This document shows positions 51,963-60,086 of a stretch of 64,000 nucleotides of DNA, piece after piece (position 1 is the stretch's first letter; the number at the start of each line of letters is the position of its first letter). The notes beneath the pieces were generated by a model, which did no database searches, was not told the origin of the DNA, and worked only from the letters and a program-made list of their open reading frames with translations. The stretch lies in NCBI GenBank assembly GCA_017618015.1, contig JAFZVC010000026.1:283133-347132 (forward strand), written 5' to 3'. The position numbers were made by a program, and so were the translations under genes. Origin of the DNA: Spirochaetaceae bacterium. GTDB lineage: Bacteria; Spirochaetota; Spirochaetia; Treponematales; Treponemataceae.

Positions 51963-53141
51963 ATGTCTTTGTCTGACAGTCATGTTTCTATACCTTTTTT
52001 CAAACCGTCTGTCGGCAAGGAAGAAGAAGAAGCCGTTATAAACGTATTACGCTCCGGCTGGCTTAGCACCGCAAAAGAAGCTTTGGCTTTTGAAAAAGAG
52101 TTTTCAGATTTTATAAAAGCCAAACACTGCCTTGCAGTTAACAGTAACACATCTGGCCTTGTTCTTGCAATGGAAGCTTGCGGTATAAAACCCGGAACAA
52201 AAATTCTTACAACACCCTACACTTTTATTTCTACCGCCACATCTGCCCTTCATCTTGGCGGAGAGGTCGTCTACGCCGACATTGAGAAAGACAATTACAG
52301 CATATCGCCGGAGCGGATAGAAGAAAAGCTTAAGGAAGATTCCTCAATAAAAGCGATTGTTCCGGTTCACATCGGCGGAAACGTGTGTAATATGCGCGCG
52401 ATAAATGAAATTGCCGCAAAATACGGCGCAAAAGTTATAGAAGACGCTGCGCATGCTTTTCCTGCTCTTACAAAAGACGGATTTGCCGGGACGCTCGGTG
52501 ATATAGGTGTTTTTTCTTTTTATGCAACAAAAACAATAACGACTGGCGAAGGCGGTATGATTGTCACGAACGATGATGAGCTTGCCCATAGAATGACTGT
52601 TATGCGTCTTCATGGAATAGACCGCTCCGTCTGGGACAGATACACATCGAACAAAACTTCCTGGGAATACGATGTAGTAGCGCCAGGTTTTAAGTGCAAC
52701 TTGCCGGACATTCTTGCCGCTATTGGTCGCGTCCAGCTTAAAAAAGCCAATATTTTCTTTGAAAAGCGAAAAAAGCTTGTTATGCTTTACAACGAACTTT
52801 TTAAAGACTGCGACTTTATCAAGTTGCCGCCAGACGGAGAAGGAAACTCATGGCATCTTTATTTGATGCGGATTGTACCTGAAAAACTGAACATAACACG
52901 GAACGAGCTTTCTAATATGTTACAGGCGAAAGGGATAGGCTTGTCGATGCATTTTATCCCACATTTCCATATGACATATATGAAAAAGCGTTATAATATA
53001 ACACCAGAGATGTTCCCGAACGCACAAAAACAATACGAAACGACACTTACTATTCCGCTATGGCCCGATATGCCAGAGGATATGGTAGAATATACGGCAA
53101 AGACAATAATCTCAATCTGCAAGGAGCATTATGTCCGATGA
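51963..53141 (+). CDS. DegT/DnrJ/EryC1 family PLP aminotransferase
   Basis: A sugar aminotransferase of 392 aa. It shows IPFFKPSVGKEEEEAVINVLRSGWLS, NSNTSGLVLAM, TPYTFISTAT, the VIEDAAHAFPA Asp region and SFYATKTITTGEGGMI with PLP-Lys 190. These enzymes transaminate nucleotide-linked keto-sugars in envelope glycan synthesis. The start was chosen after the GGGAG Shine-Dalgarno sequence; the frame from 51921 includes the promoter. Its end overlaps the next gene by 11 bp, tying it to the molybdo-hydroxylase-like set, an uncommon partner with no obvious pathway link. Confidence 0.87.
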   Translation: MSLSDSHVSIPFFKPSVGKEEEEAVINVLRSGWLSTAKEALAFEKEFSDFIKAKHCLAVNSNTSGLVLAMEACGIKPGTKILTTPYTFISTATSALHLGGEVVYADIEKDNYSISPERIEEKLKEDSSIKAIVPVHIGGNVCNMRAINEIAAKYGAKVIEDAAHAFPALTKDGFAGTLGDIGVFSFYATKTITTGEGGMIVTNDDELAHRMTVMRLHGIDRSVWDRYTSNKTSWEYDVVAPGFKCNLPDILAAIGRVQLKKANIFFEKRKKLVMLYNELFKDCDFIKLPPDGEGNSWHLYLMRIVPEKLNITRNELSNMLQAKGIGLSMHFIPHFHMTYMKKRYNITPEMFPNAQKQYETTLTIPLWPDMPEDMVEYTAKTIISICKEHYVR

Positions 53142-55572
53142 AGCGCAGCCGGCGAAAAGCACGCCGGTAAAAAAAGCTAAATCATCCGGTTCAGGAACCG
53201 CATCCTCTAAAAAGAAGTCTGCTAAAAAAATAACGATAGACTCTGCGGCTTCTTTTTACAGCGACATAAGGCCCGTAAACGCTTCTACAGAACTTCTTTA
53301 TGCTTATATAATCCTGAGCCCATACAGCGTGGGAAAGCTTGAATCCGTAGAAATAAAAGACATACCTTCCGATTATTTTCTTCTTACCGCAGATAAACTG
53401 CCTTTTACCGATTCTGTAAGGACGCTTTCAACTGATATTCCGCTTCTTGCAAAAGAAAAAGTTTCATATATTGGAGAGCCTATCGCCGTTGTTGTAGGAC
53501 CAGACTCTTACGTCACGGAACAACTTGCAAAATCAGCTGTAATTACGGTTATTCAAGAAGAAAAGCCGGAGACGGCTGCAGAAGAGGCAGCTCCATCCGT
53601 CGAAGATGAGCAACCAGAGCAGTCTGACGAGGTTGAATCTGATAAAACCGAAGAACAGGCAGAAGCTGCCAAAAACGATAATTCTGATGACAGAAGCGAC
53701 GAAACCAAAGATTCCGAAAAGCCTCACGCCAGCCAAGGCAGTTCAAGCATTGCCCTTGACCTGAAGGAATTAATCTCTTCATTCGAGGACAACATCAAAA
53801 ACTCCGCGCTAAGCGAAGCGATAGAAAAGAAACTTAAGTTAAAAGAAACTTCTCCTGACAATGAAGTTGAAGAACAAGAAACTCCGCAATCAACGGCGAC
53901 AGAAACAGTTGATGAATACATTTTTGACTCAAGGACATTCTCTTACGGCGATTACTTAAAGAATTACGAAGCCTCTGACTATCAAGTTGAGAACACGTTC
54001 CAACCGCAGCTTCACTTCCCTTCTGTTTCCGAACCGGAAGGTGCGTACGTTGAATTCGACGGCGAGACAGTAACAATCTACACGCCGACACTTTGGGCAA
54101 GTCACCTTAGAAAAAACGTAGCTTCCGTTCTTAATATACAAGAAGAAAACATACATATTAAACGCACGATTGTTTCTGATTCAGACTCCAACTCTTTGTG
54201 GTACAACACAATATTAGCGTGTCTTGCAGCAGTGGCATCCAGCATGACACAAAAGCCGGTCCTGCTTATCTCGCCGCCGGAGCTTTCTGAGCATATAAAC
54301 AAGCCTGTCTCCGTTTCAATAAGCCACAAAGCCGGAGTCCGTAAAGACGGAAGAATTACATCGGCTATAATTGATATAAAAGTACACGCAGGAGCCTACT
54401 GTCCTTTTGCCCGGCAGATAACGGACTCCCTTGCAGCGGCAGCGGAAGGAGCCTACACCCCGGACGCGATATGCGTTTCCGTAAAAGTTATCGGTTCGGC
54501 AGAATTCCCGGCTATCGCAGGAACACGCAACATAGACACGCTTGCATTTTATGCGGTTGAATCGCAGATGCAGGACATAGCCCGAACAACTGGCATAAAC
54601 CCGATGGATCTCCGCATTCAGAACAGTGTCGAAAGCCCGGACGCAGAAACAGGATATCCTATCGCGCTTGAAAGGCAGAAACTTACAGATATTTGTGACC
54701 GTTTACTTCGTATGAGCGACTTCAACCGCAAATACGCTTCTTACTCACAAAATCCGTTCACCGTAAAATCAACGCTTTCTACGTTTCCGTCACGGGGAAT
54801 GGGTTTTGCCGCCTCTTTTGACGGGAAAGGCTACTATGGCTCTCCGATGGGCTTTTTGAAGCACACGCTTGAAGTTACGATGGAAAAAGACGGTTCTCTT
54901 ACGATAAAATCGCCTACACCAGTAGCTTCTATAATCCCCGTTTGGAAACGGTACGCCTCTGAAATCCTTACAATTTCAAGTGATCAAGTCCGGTTTGAAA
55001 ACAATGACGACCACGGCGAATCATCTGAATTGCCAGAAACGATAACAGGAAGCGTCTATATAATGACTCAATTGCTGAAAAAATGCTGTCAGGGCATACA
55101 AAAACTACGCTTTCGGCAGCCGCTTCCTATAACCGTTAGAAAAAAACTGACGAAGCCAAAAAATCAGGTATGGGATCAGGAAAAATTCTGCGGAACACCG
55201 TATTATTCAACAGCATGGGGCGCGGCTGCTGCCGAAGTCGAGATAGACCCGTTGCTTTTCAAGCCGAAAATCCGTGGGCTGTGGATTTCCATAAACGCGG
55301 GCTCCATTCTTAACAGGAAGCAGTCGGAAATATCCATCAGGAAAGATATCAACGATATTCTACGTAGCGTTATGGACGGAAGCATGCTCTCCCCTGAAAA
55401 GATTCTTATAAGCTTTATAGAAAGCCAGGAAGAGCCTAAACAGCTCGGATGCCTTATACACAGCACGCTTCCTGCCGCAATAGCGAACGCCATTGCGCAT
55501 GCTCTTCAAAAGACGGTCCACACTGTTCCTGTACCGATTGACTACATATACAAAGAGGTAATGTCGAAATGA
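53131..55572 (+). CDS. Xanthine dehydrogenase-like molybdopterin subunit, active-site motifs lost
   Basis: An 813-aa relative of the XDH/aldehyde-oxidase large subunit. VSYIGEPIAVVVG and AIAGTRNIDTLAFYAVESQM...GINPMDLRIQN match the family, and the C-terminal end aligns as AAIANAIAHAL...VPIDYIYKEV. The GGFGGK-type Mo-cofactor motif is replaced by SDSDSNSLWYN, and the catalytic GxGEP Glu region reads LGCLIHSTLPA, so activity is doubtful. A ~120-residue acidic insert (about 143-260) and a basic Ser/Lys-rich N-terminus are further oddities. AAGGAGC precedes the ATG. The 2Fe-2S subunit overlaps by 4 bp. Confidence 0.75.
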   Translation: MSDEAQPAKSTPVKKAKSSGSGTASSKKKSAKKITIDSAASFYSDIRPVNASTELLYAYIILSPYSVGKLESVEIKDIPSDYFLLTADKLPFTDSVRTLSTDIPLLAKEKVSYIGEPIAVVVGPDSYVTEQLAKSAVITVIQEEKPETAAEEAAPSVEDEQPEQSDEVESDKTEEQAEAAKNDNSDDRSDETKDSEKPHASQGSSSIALDLKELISSFEDNIKNSALSEAIEKKLKLKETSPDNEVEEQETPQSTATETVDEYIFDSRTFSYGDYLKNYEASDYQVENTFQPQLHFPSVSEPEGAYVEFDGETVTIYTPTLWASHLRKNVASVLNIQEENIHIKRTIVSDSDSNSLWYNTILACLAAVASSMTQKPVLLISPPELSEHINKPVSVSISHKAGVRKDGRITSAIIDIKVHAGAYCPFARQITDSLAAAAEGAYTPDAICVSVKVIGSAEFPAIAGTRNIDTLAFYAVESQMQDIARTTGINPMDLRIQNSVESPDAETGYPIALERQKLTDICDRLLRMSDFNRKYASYSQNPFTVKSTLSTFPSRGMGFAASFDGKGYYGSPMGFLKHTLEVTMEKDGSLTIKSPTPVASIIPVWKRYASEILTISSDQVRFENNDDHGESSELPETITGSVYIMTQLLKKCCQGIQKLRFRQPLPITVRKKLTKPKNQVWDQEKFCGTPYYSTAWGAAAAEVEIDPLLFKPKIRGLWISINAGSILNRKQSEISIRKDINDILRSVMDGSMLSPEKILISFIESQEEPKQLGCLIHSTLPAAIANAIAHALQKTVHTVPVPIDYIYKEVMSK

Positions 55573-56045
55573 AAGTACCGTTCACTCTTAACAAAGAAGA
55601 TATTATCCTTGATGCAGAGCCTGATACAAAGCTTTTACAGCTTTTGCGGAACAATGGATATTTCTCGGTTAAGGACGGCTGCAAAGAAGGAAAATGCGGC
55701 TCGTGTACGGTACTTATGGACAGCAAGCCTGTTCCGTCGTGCATCATTCCGTCGGCGGCAGTGCGTCATTCAAACGTAGAGACGCTTGAACACTTTATGA
55801 AAACGCAGGACTATGCTGATATTGAAGCTGGTTTCAATCAGGCGGGTGTTGAGCTTTGTGGCTATTGTAACGCAGGAAAGATTTTCACAGCCTGGTCGAT
55901 TATAAGCACAGACCCTAGACCGTTAAGAGAGAACGTCGTAAAAGCCGTGCGGTATTTTCCGTGCCGTTGTACCGATGCGGAAACGCTCGCATCAGGGATT
56001 GTTATGGCAGCTATGGCAAGAAGAAAGCGACTTTCGGGGAAGTAA
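55569..56045 (+). CDS. 2Fe-2S subunit of a xanthine dehydrogenase-like complex
   Basis: A small iron-sulphur subunit of 158 aa. The N-terminal plant-type cluster is GCKEGKCGSCTVL...SC (Cys 38, 43, 46, 58), and the second is ELCGYCNAGK with PCRCTD (Cys 97, 100, 132, 134). All eight ligands are present, although the usual CGFCTPG and CRCTGY motifs are changed to CGYCNAG and CRCTDA. It is translated from an ATGA overlap with the Mo-like subunit. The intact clusters contrast with the lost Mo motifs upstream. Confidence 0.9.
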   Translation: MKVPFTLNKEDIILDAEPDTKLLQLLRNNGYFSVKDGCKEGKCGSCTVLMDSKPVPSCIIPSAAVRHSNVETLEHFMKTQDYADIEAGFNQAGVELCGYCNAGKIFTAWSIISTDPRPLRENVVKAVRYFPCRCTDAETLASGIVMAAMARRKRLSGK

Positions 56046-56048
56046 AAC

Positions 56049-56807
56049 ATGGCATCTAATAAGACGACTGTTTATTATGCAAAGAGCCTCAGCGACGTTC
56101 TGTTTCATCTAAAGACGATACCGCAGCTTAAAATATATGCGGGCTGTACAGCTTCCGACAAGCTTGCGCCTTCAAGCCTTATAATCGGGAAGATAAGCGA
56201 CTTTTTGCTAATCGACAAGCACGAGCATTTCATTGAATTTGGTTCTGGGGTAACGCTTAACCAGATACTGAATTTGGGAAGGAAGCGTATTCCGTCCGTC
56301 CTTTATGATGCAGCAGAGTCTGTGGCATATCCTTTCGTAAGGAATATTGCTACAATCGGCGGAAATGTATGCGCAAGCGGAATACGCCATACGCTTTATG
56401 CGCCGCTGCTCGCGCTTGATGCCCAATTGGAGCTGCAGAATCCGTCAAATTCAAGCTTCATTCCGATTATGAAGTTTTATTCAGTACCTGATAACTGTAT
56501 AATCTCAAGAATCCGTATTCCGAGCGAAGAATGGGATATTGCCCTTTTCAGGCGCACAGGTCCTGAGAACATCATTTCTGACGGAAGCGCATCTTTTACG
56601 TTCTTGGCTAACACGCACAAAGGCATTCTTTCTGATTTGCGCATAGCATTCTGTGGGCTTGCATCAATAAGAAGCAGGGAGCTTGAAAACAATCTGATAG
56701 GAACGAAGCTTCCGCTCTCTGACAAATCTATTCAGTTTATGCTGATTGAAGCATCTAACGTTTTTGCAGAAAGAACAGCTGGAATAAAGGTAAAGAAGAT
56801 ATTCTGA
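56049..56807 (+). CDS. FAD-binding subunit of a xanthine dehydrogenase-like complex
   Basis: A CoxM/XdhB-type flavin subunit of 252 aa. It shows KIYAGCTASDKLA (first FAD loop, normally AGGTD), VTLNQIL and NIATIGGNVCAS (second loop), followed by the C-terminal CO-dehydrogenase-flavin domain. It starts 3 bp after the 2Fe-2S gene. It should pass electrons from the 2Fe-2S subunit to NAD or another acceptor; what reduces the complex is unclear because the Mo subunit looks inactive. Confidence 0.85.
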   Translation: MASNKTTVYYAKSLSDVLFHLKTIPQLKIYAGCTASDKLAPSSLIIGKISDFLLIDKHEHFIEFGSGVTLNQILNLGRKRIPSVLYDAAESVAYPFVRNIATIGGNVCASGIRHTLYAPLLALDAQLELQNPSNSSFIPIMKFYSVPDNCIISRIRIPSEEWDIALFRRTGPENIISDGSASFTFLANTHKGILSDLRIAFCGLASIRSRELENNLIGTKLPLSDKSIQFMLIEASNVFAERTAGIKVKKIF

Positions 56808-56865
56808 TGATGCTTGAAGCGCAGTTCCTCAATTTGCTTTCTGATTCGCTATCAACGCTCACGCT

Positions 56866-57945
56866 TTAAACTATAAGCATACAATCACCGTAACTAAAGA
56901 ACCTATAGCGGTTTTCGACGGCGGTTTTGTACGCGTTCATTATGTTTTCGCGACCGGCGAACGCCGAAACAAGCATGATAAGCGTACTTTCCGGCGTATG
57001 GAAGTTCGTGAACATTTTATCTACAACATTAAACTTATAACCGGGATACATGAATATCCTAGTTGACGATGTTCCAGCCCTAACCCATTCAGTTTTACCA
57101 GACGCTTCTGTTCCGCTGCTAGCTTCCGCAAGTGACCGAGCGGCGCTTTCGAGCGTGCGCACACTCGTCGTACCAACTGCAAGAATCGGTCTTCCCTCGC
57201 GCTTAGCTTTATTGATTGCAGCTGCAGTTTCCGGCGGGATTGTGTACCATTCCTCATGCATTTTATGGTCTTCAATATTGCTCTCGCGAACAGGCAAAAA
57301 CGTTCCAAGCCCTACATGAAGCGTTACGAAGCATCGTTCAATTCCAGCTGCATCAAGACGCGCAAGCATTTCTTCCGTAAAATGCAATCCCGCCGTCGGG
57401 CAAGCCGCGCTTCCTGTGTCTGTCGCATACACATTCTGATAACGCTCGCTATCCTCTTCTGTGTCGCCGCGTTTTATGTATGGCGGTAGCGGAATATGGC
57501 CGTTTCTCTCGAACCAATCTTCGTTAATGGCAAAATCAAACTTAAGCGCGCGGAATTCCGTACCAGCATTACCTTCGTGATCAATTATTTCCGCAACGGT
57601 ACCGTCAGGAAACTTGTATTTCATTCCGGGTTTCTGCTTTTTCGCTGACTTTACCATAACGTTCCAAACGCAACATTCTTTGTCTATTGTGTTCAAAAAC
57701 ATGAATTCTGTTTCACGACCGGTAGTTTCTTTTATGCCGTACACACGCGCGCGGCGGACACGGCTGTTATTAAAGATCATAAGCGTGCCCGGCTCTATAA
57801 AAGAAGGCAAATCGTCCATTATATGATGCTCAACTGCGCCAGTAACACGATTAAGAAGCATCAGTTTATCCTGCCCGCGTACTCCGCTAGGATGCTGTGC
57901 AATGAGTTCAGGCGGTAAGTCAAAATAAAAGTCAGATGTTAGCAT
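56866..57945 (-). CDS. queA: S-adenosylmethionine:tRNA ribosyltransferase-isomerase QueA
   Basis: QueA transfers the ribose of SAM to preQ1-tRNA to give epoxyqueuosine. The N-terminal DFYFDLPPELIAQHP and RDKLMLL-like start (here QDKLMLLNRV), FNNSRVRRARV, GSAACPTAGLHFTEEM, VTLHVGLGTFLPV and FHTPESTLIMLVSAFAG are family marks. It is 359 aa. A TACACT -10 with extended TG ends 6 nt before the ATG, and no Shine-Dalgarno sequence exists. It is transcribed alone, convergent with the FAD subunit. Confidence 0.95.
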   Translation of the reverse strand: MLTSDFYFDLPPELIAQHPSGVRGQDKLMLLNRVTGAVEHHIMDDLPSFIEPGTLMIFNNSRVRRARVYGIKETTGRETEFMFLNTIDKECCVWNVMVKSAKKQKPGMKYKFPDGTVAEIIDHEGNAGTEFRALKFDFAINEDWFERNGHIPLPPYIKRGDTEEDSERYQNVYATDTGSAACPTAGLHFTEEMLARLDAAGIERCFVTLHVGLGTFLPVRESNIEDHKMHEEWYTIPPETAAAINKAKREGRPILAVGTTSVRTLESAARSLAEASSGTEASGKTEWVRAGTSSTRIFMYPGYKFNVVDKMFTNFHTPESTLIMLVSAFAGRENIMNAYKTAVENRYRFFSYGDCMLIV

Positions 57946-57951
57946 AGCGGC

Positions 57952-57960
57952 AGTGTATCA
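57952..57960 (-). promoter_or_regulatory. queA extended -10 promoter (leaderless layout)
   Basis: Minus strand TGA-TACACT (57960-57952), six bases, then ATG. The extended TG compensates for a poor -35. Predicted +1 is the A of ATG. Confidence 0.5.
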
Positions 57961-57993
57961 TAAAACAGATGGTTACGCCATAACGCGTTTATT

Positions 57994-59157
57994 TTAGAAC
58001 AAAAGCCTTTGTCCGCCGTCCGCGTCACTAGAAGCTCCGTCCGCGTCATTTCTCTGTGATGAAGTTTTGTGAGGCAAGCCTAAATGCTCATACGCGCGTT
58101 CGGTTACAACGCGGCCTCTTGGAGTGCGCTGAATAAGGCCTGACTGAATCAGGTACGGCTCGTAGTAATCTTCTAGTGTGTCCATCGACTCACCGATAGA
58201 AATTGCAAGCGTCTCGGCACCAACAGGACCGCCGCCGTAATTCTGTATTATCGAAAGCAAGATTTCCCTGTCGTATCGTTCCAATCCGAGCGAGTCGATT
58301 TCAAGCCGCTTAAGTCCGTCGGCGACAATCTTCTTCGTGATGCGTCCGCTGCCTGAAACCTGCGCAAAGTCGCGCATACGGCGCAGAATGCGGTTCGCAA
58401 CACGCGGTGTTCCACGCGCACAAGAAGCCATAAGGAGAGCCGCATCCTCATCAACAGCGATGTTCAGTATTCCCGCGCTCCGCTTTATAATAAGAGCAAG
58501 CTCCTCTTTTTCATAAAAACTGAAACGTTGTACTATACCGAAACGGCTGATGAGCGGGCTTGAAACCATACCAGCTTTCGTCGTTGCACCGACAAGCGTG
58601 AATTTCGGGATTGGGATGCGCACCGTACGCGCGGCAGCTCCCTGCCCTATAATCCAGTCAAGCTCATAGTCTTCCATCGCGATATAAAGCATCTCTTCTA
58701 TCGCGGGTTTCAGGCGGTGAATCTCATCTATGAAAAACACTGTCCGCTCGGTGATTGTGGAAAGGATTCCAGCCAAATCTTTTGGTTTTTCAAGCGCTGG
58801 GGCTGACGTTACCTTAAAATCGACACCGAGCTCGTGCGCCGTTATTTGGGCGAGCGTTGTTTTGCCAAGTCCTGGCGGTCCGATTAAAAAGAGGTGGTCC
58901 ATGTTTTCGCCACGGCTACGAGCCGCTTCAATGAAAACAGAAAGATTATCTTTTACTTTTGTCTGCCCAAGGAAGTCGGAAAGAAGTTGCGGGCGAAGGT
59001 TTCCTTCACGCTCGTCGTCTGTAAAATGAGCATCGGGGCGCACGATGTTGCTGCCAGAACCGCTGAAACTGCCCGCGCCGAAAGGAACACCAGGCTCACC
59101 GCCTAAGTTGCCGCCGTATGCCGCGCCAGTTTCACCAAAGTTTTTATCATCTTTCAT
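57994..59157 (-). CDS. ruvB: Holliday junction branch migration ATPase RuvB
   Basis: RuvB drives branch migration with RuvA. It shows [18 protein letters not shown], Walker [11 protein letters not shown], Walker [10 protein letters not shown], sensor 1 [12 protein letters not shown], arginine finger in PLISRFG and the C-terminal winged helix with [16 protein letters not shown]. At 387 aa it is longer than the usual ~340 because of a Gly-rich N-terminal ~40-residue extension ([19 protein letters not shown]) and an Asp/Ser-rich C-terminus. GAGG precedes the ATG, 17 bp after ruvA. Confidence 0.96.
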   Translation of the reverse strand: MKDDKNFGETGAAYGGNLGGEPGVPFGAGSFSGSGSNIVRPDAHFTDDEREGNLRPQLLSDFLGQTKVKDNLSVFIEAARSRGENMDHLFLIGPPGLGKTTLAQITAHELGVDFKVTSAPALEKPKDLAGILSTITERTVFFIDEIHRLKPAIEEMLYIAMEDYELDWIIGQGAAARTVRIPIPKFTLVGATTKAGMVSSPLISRFGIVQRFSFYEKEELALIIKRSAGILNIAVDEDAALLMASCARGTPRVANRILRRMRDFAQVSGSGRITKKIVADGLKRLEIDSLGLERYDREILLSIIQNYGGGPVGAETLAISIGESMDTLEDYYEPYLIQSGLIQRTPRGRVVTERAYEHLGLPHKTSSQRNDADGASSDADGGQRLLF

Positions 59158-59174
59158 AAAAAAGCCTCACAATA

Positions 59175-59792
59175 TCATGCCATCTCGACAATAGCGCGGC
59201 GGAAAATAATCTCTTCTTTTTCTTTATCAGTCTTTGCGGCAAAAGAAGCGTCATTTGCAAGTGATTCCGCAATTGCCGCAACTTTTTGCTCCGCAATAGA
59301 CTTGTCATAACCCATGCTCGCGAGCGAAAGAATAAGGTCGCTGTAAGGCGAATTCTGCTTTACGCCGCGCGTAGTGCCTGCGTTCTCCGAAAGCGTGAGT
59401 TTGCCTTTAAGGGCGAGCATCATCTTTTGGGCTGTCTTTTTGCCGACTCCTGGGACTTTTTCAAGTCTGCCTACATCGCCACCATCAAGAACAGAAACAA
59501 GCTGATCGGCAGAGACAGACGAAAGGATTTTTAGAGCACCTTTCGGGCCAACACCATCAACTTTAAGTAAATCGAGGAATAAAGCACGATCCTCTGCCGA
59601 AGCAAAGCCAAAAAGCTTCATTGAGTCGTCTCTGTGAAGAAGCCATGTATAGACGCGTCCTTGCTCACCGACATGAGGAAGAGCGTCCACGGAAGAGTCA
59701 GGAACGGAAATATCCCACTCAATGCCGTTCGTTTCAAGATAGACGGTCTGCGGGAACTTTGCGGTTATTGTACCAAAAAGACTGTTGAACAT
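59175..59792 (-). CDS. ruvA: Holliday junction DNA-binding protein RuvA
   Basis: RuvA binds four-way junctions and recruits RuvB. The OB-fold start MFNSLFGTITAKFPQTVYLETNGIEW, the tandem HhH motifs (LLKVDGVGPKGALKIL, LEKVPGVGKKTAQKMML) and the C-terminal domain III are present. The product is 205 aa. The start MFNS is the family start; the longer frame to 59909 adds 39 unrelated residues. TACAAT ends 7 nt upstream with no Shine-Dalgarno sequence. It is the first gene of ruvAB; ruvC is not nearby. Confidence 0.95.
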   Translation of the reverse strand: MFNSLFGTITAKFPQTVYLETNGIEWDISVPDSSVDALPHVGEQGRVYTWLLHRDDSMKLFGFASAEDRALFLDLLKVDGVGPKGALKILSSVSADQLVSVLDGGDVGRLEKVPGVGKKTAQKMMLALKGKLTLSENAGTTRGVKQNSPYSDLILSLASMGYDKSIAEQKVAAIAESLANDASFAAKTDKEKEEIIFRRAIVEMA

Positions 59793-59799
59793 AATCCAT

Positions 59800-59828
59800 A
59801 TTGTATACAGATGTTTAGAATTTTTCCA
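59800..59828 (-). promoter_or_regulatory. ruvAB promoter (leaderless layout)
   Basis: TGGAAA (59828-59823), a 17-bp spacer and TACAAT (59805-59800) are followed by 7 nt and the ruvA ATG. The -10 is 5/6, the -35 weak. Confidence 0.5.
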
Positions 59829-59864
59829 GATGTTCTGGCGATCCGCGTACAAAACTCGAAGCCG

Positions 59865-59945
59865 CGCGCAAAACTTGACAAACTCCCGGCGAAACCGCGC
59901 AAAACTCAAAGATTCGCGCCAAACTCGATAAACTCCCTGCGAAAC
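59865..59945. repeat. Degenerate 50-bp-period direct repeat between ruvA and the antiporter
   Basis: Two 31-bp copies (59865-59895 and 59915-59945), exactly 50 bp apart, match at 27 of 31 positions. Between them a partial third copy begins CGCGCAAAACTC (59896). A related word lies just before (59845-59858). The ~290-bp spacer (59793-60086) otherwise holds the ruvA promoter and a possible antiporter leader; no gene is supported there. Confidence 0.6.
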
Positions 59946-60086
59946 TCCACACTGTTGCCCTTTATTCGTAAGATTGCTACAATTGCGATTAATCGCGAAA
60001 AGAGCCGGACAACACCATCGCTGACCGCACCTTCACGAATCGAGGCAAACAAATTGAATATATTCGCAAATTTTCTTCCGGAATTT

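Noticed and set aside
59634..60086. 151-residue N-terminal extension of the antiporter
   Set aside because: The sequence is antisense to ruvA and its promoter, is basic and not membrane-like, and covers the direct repeats.
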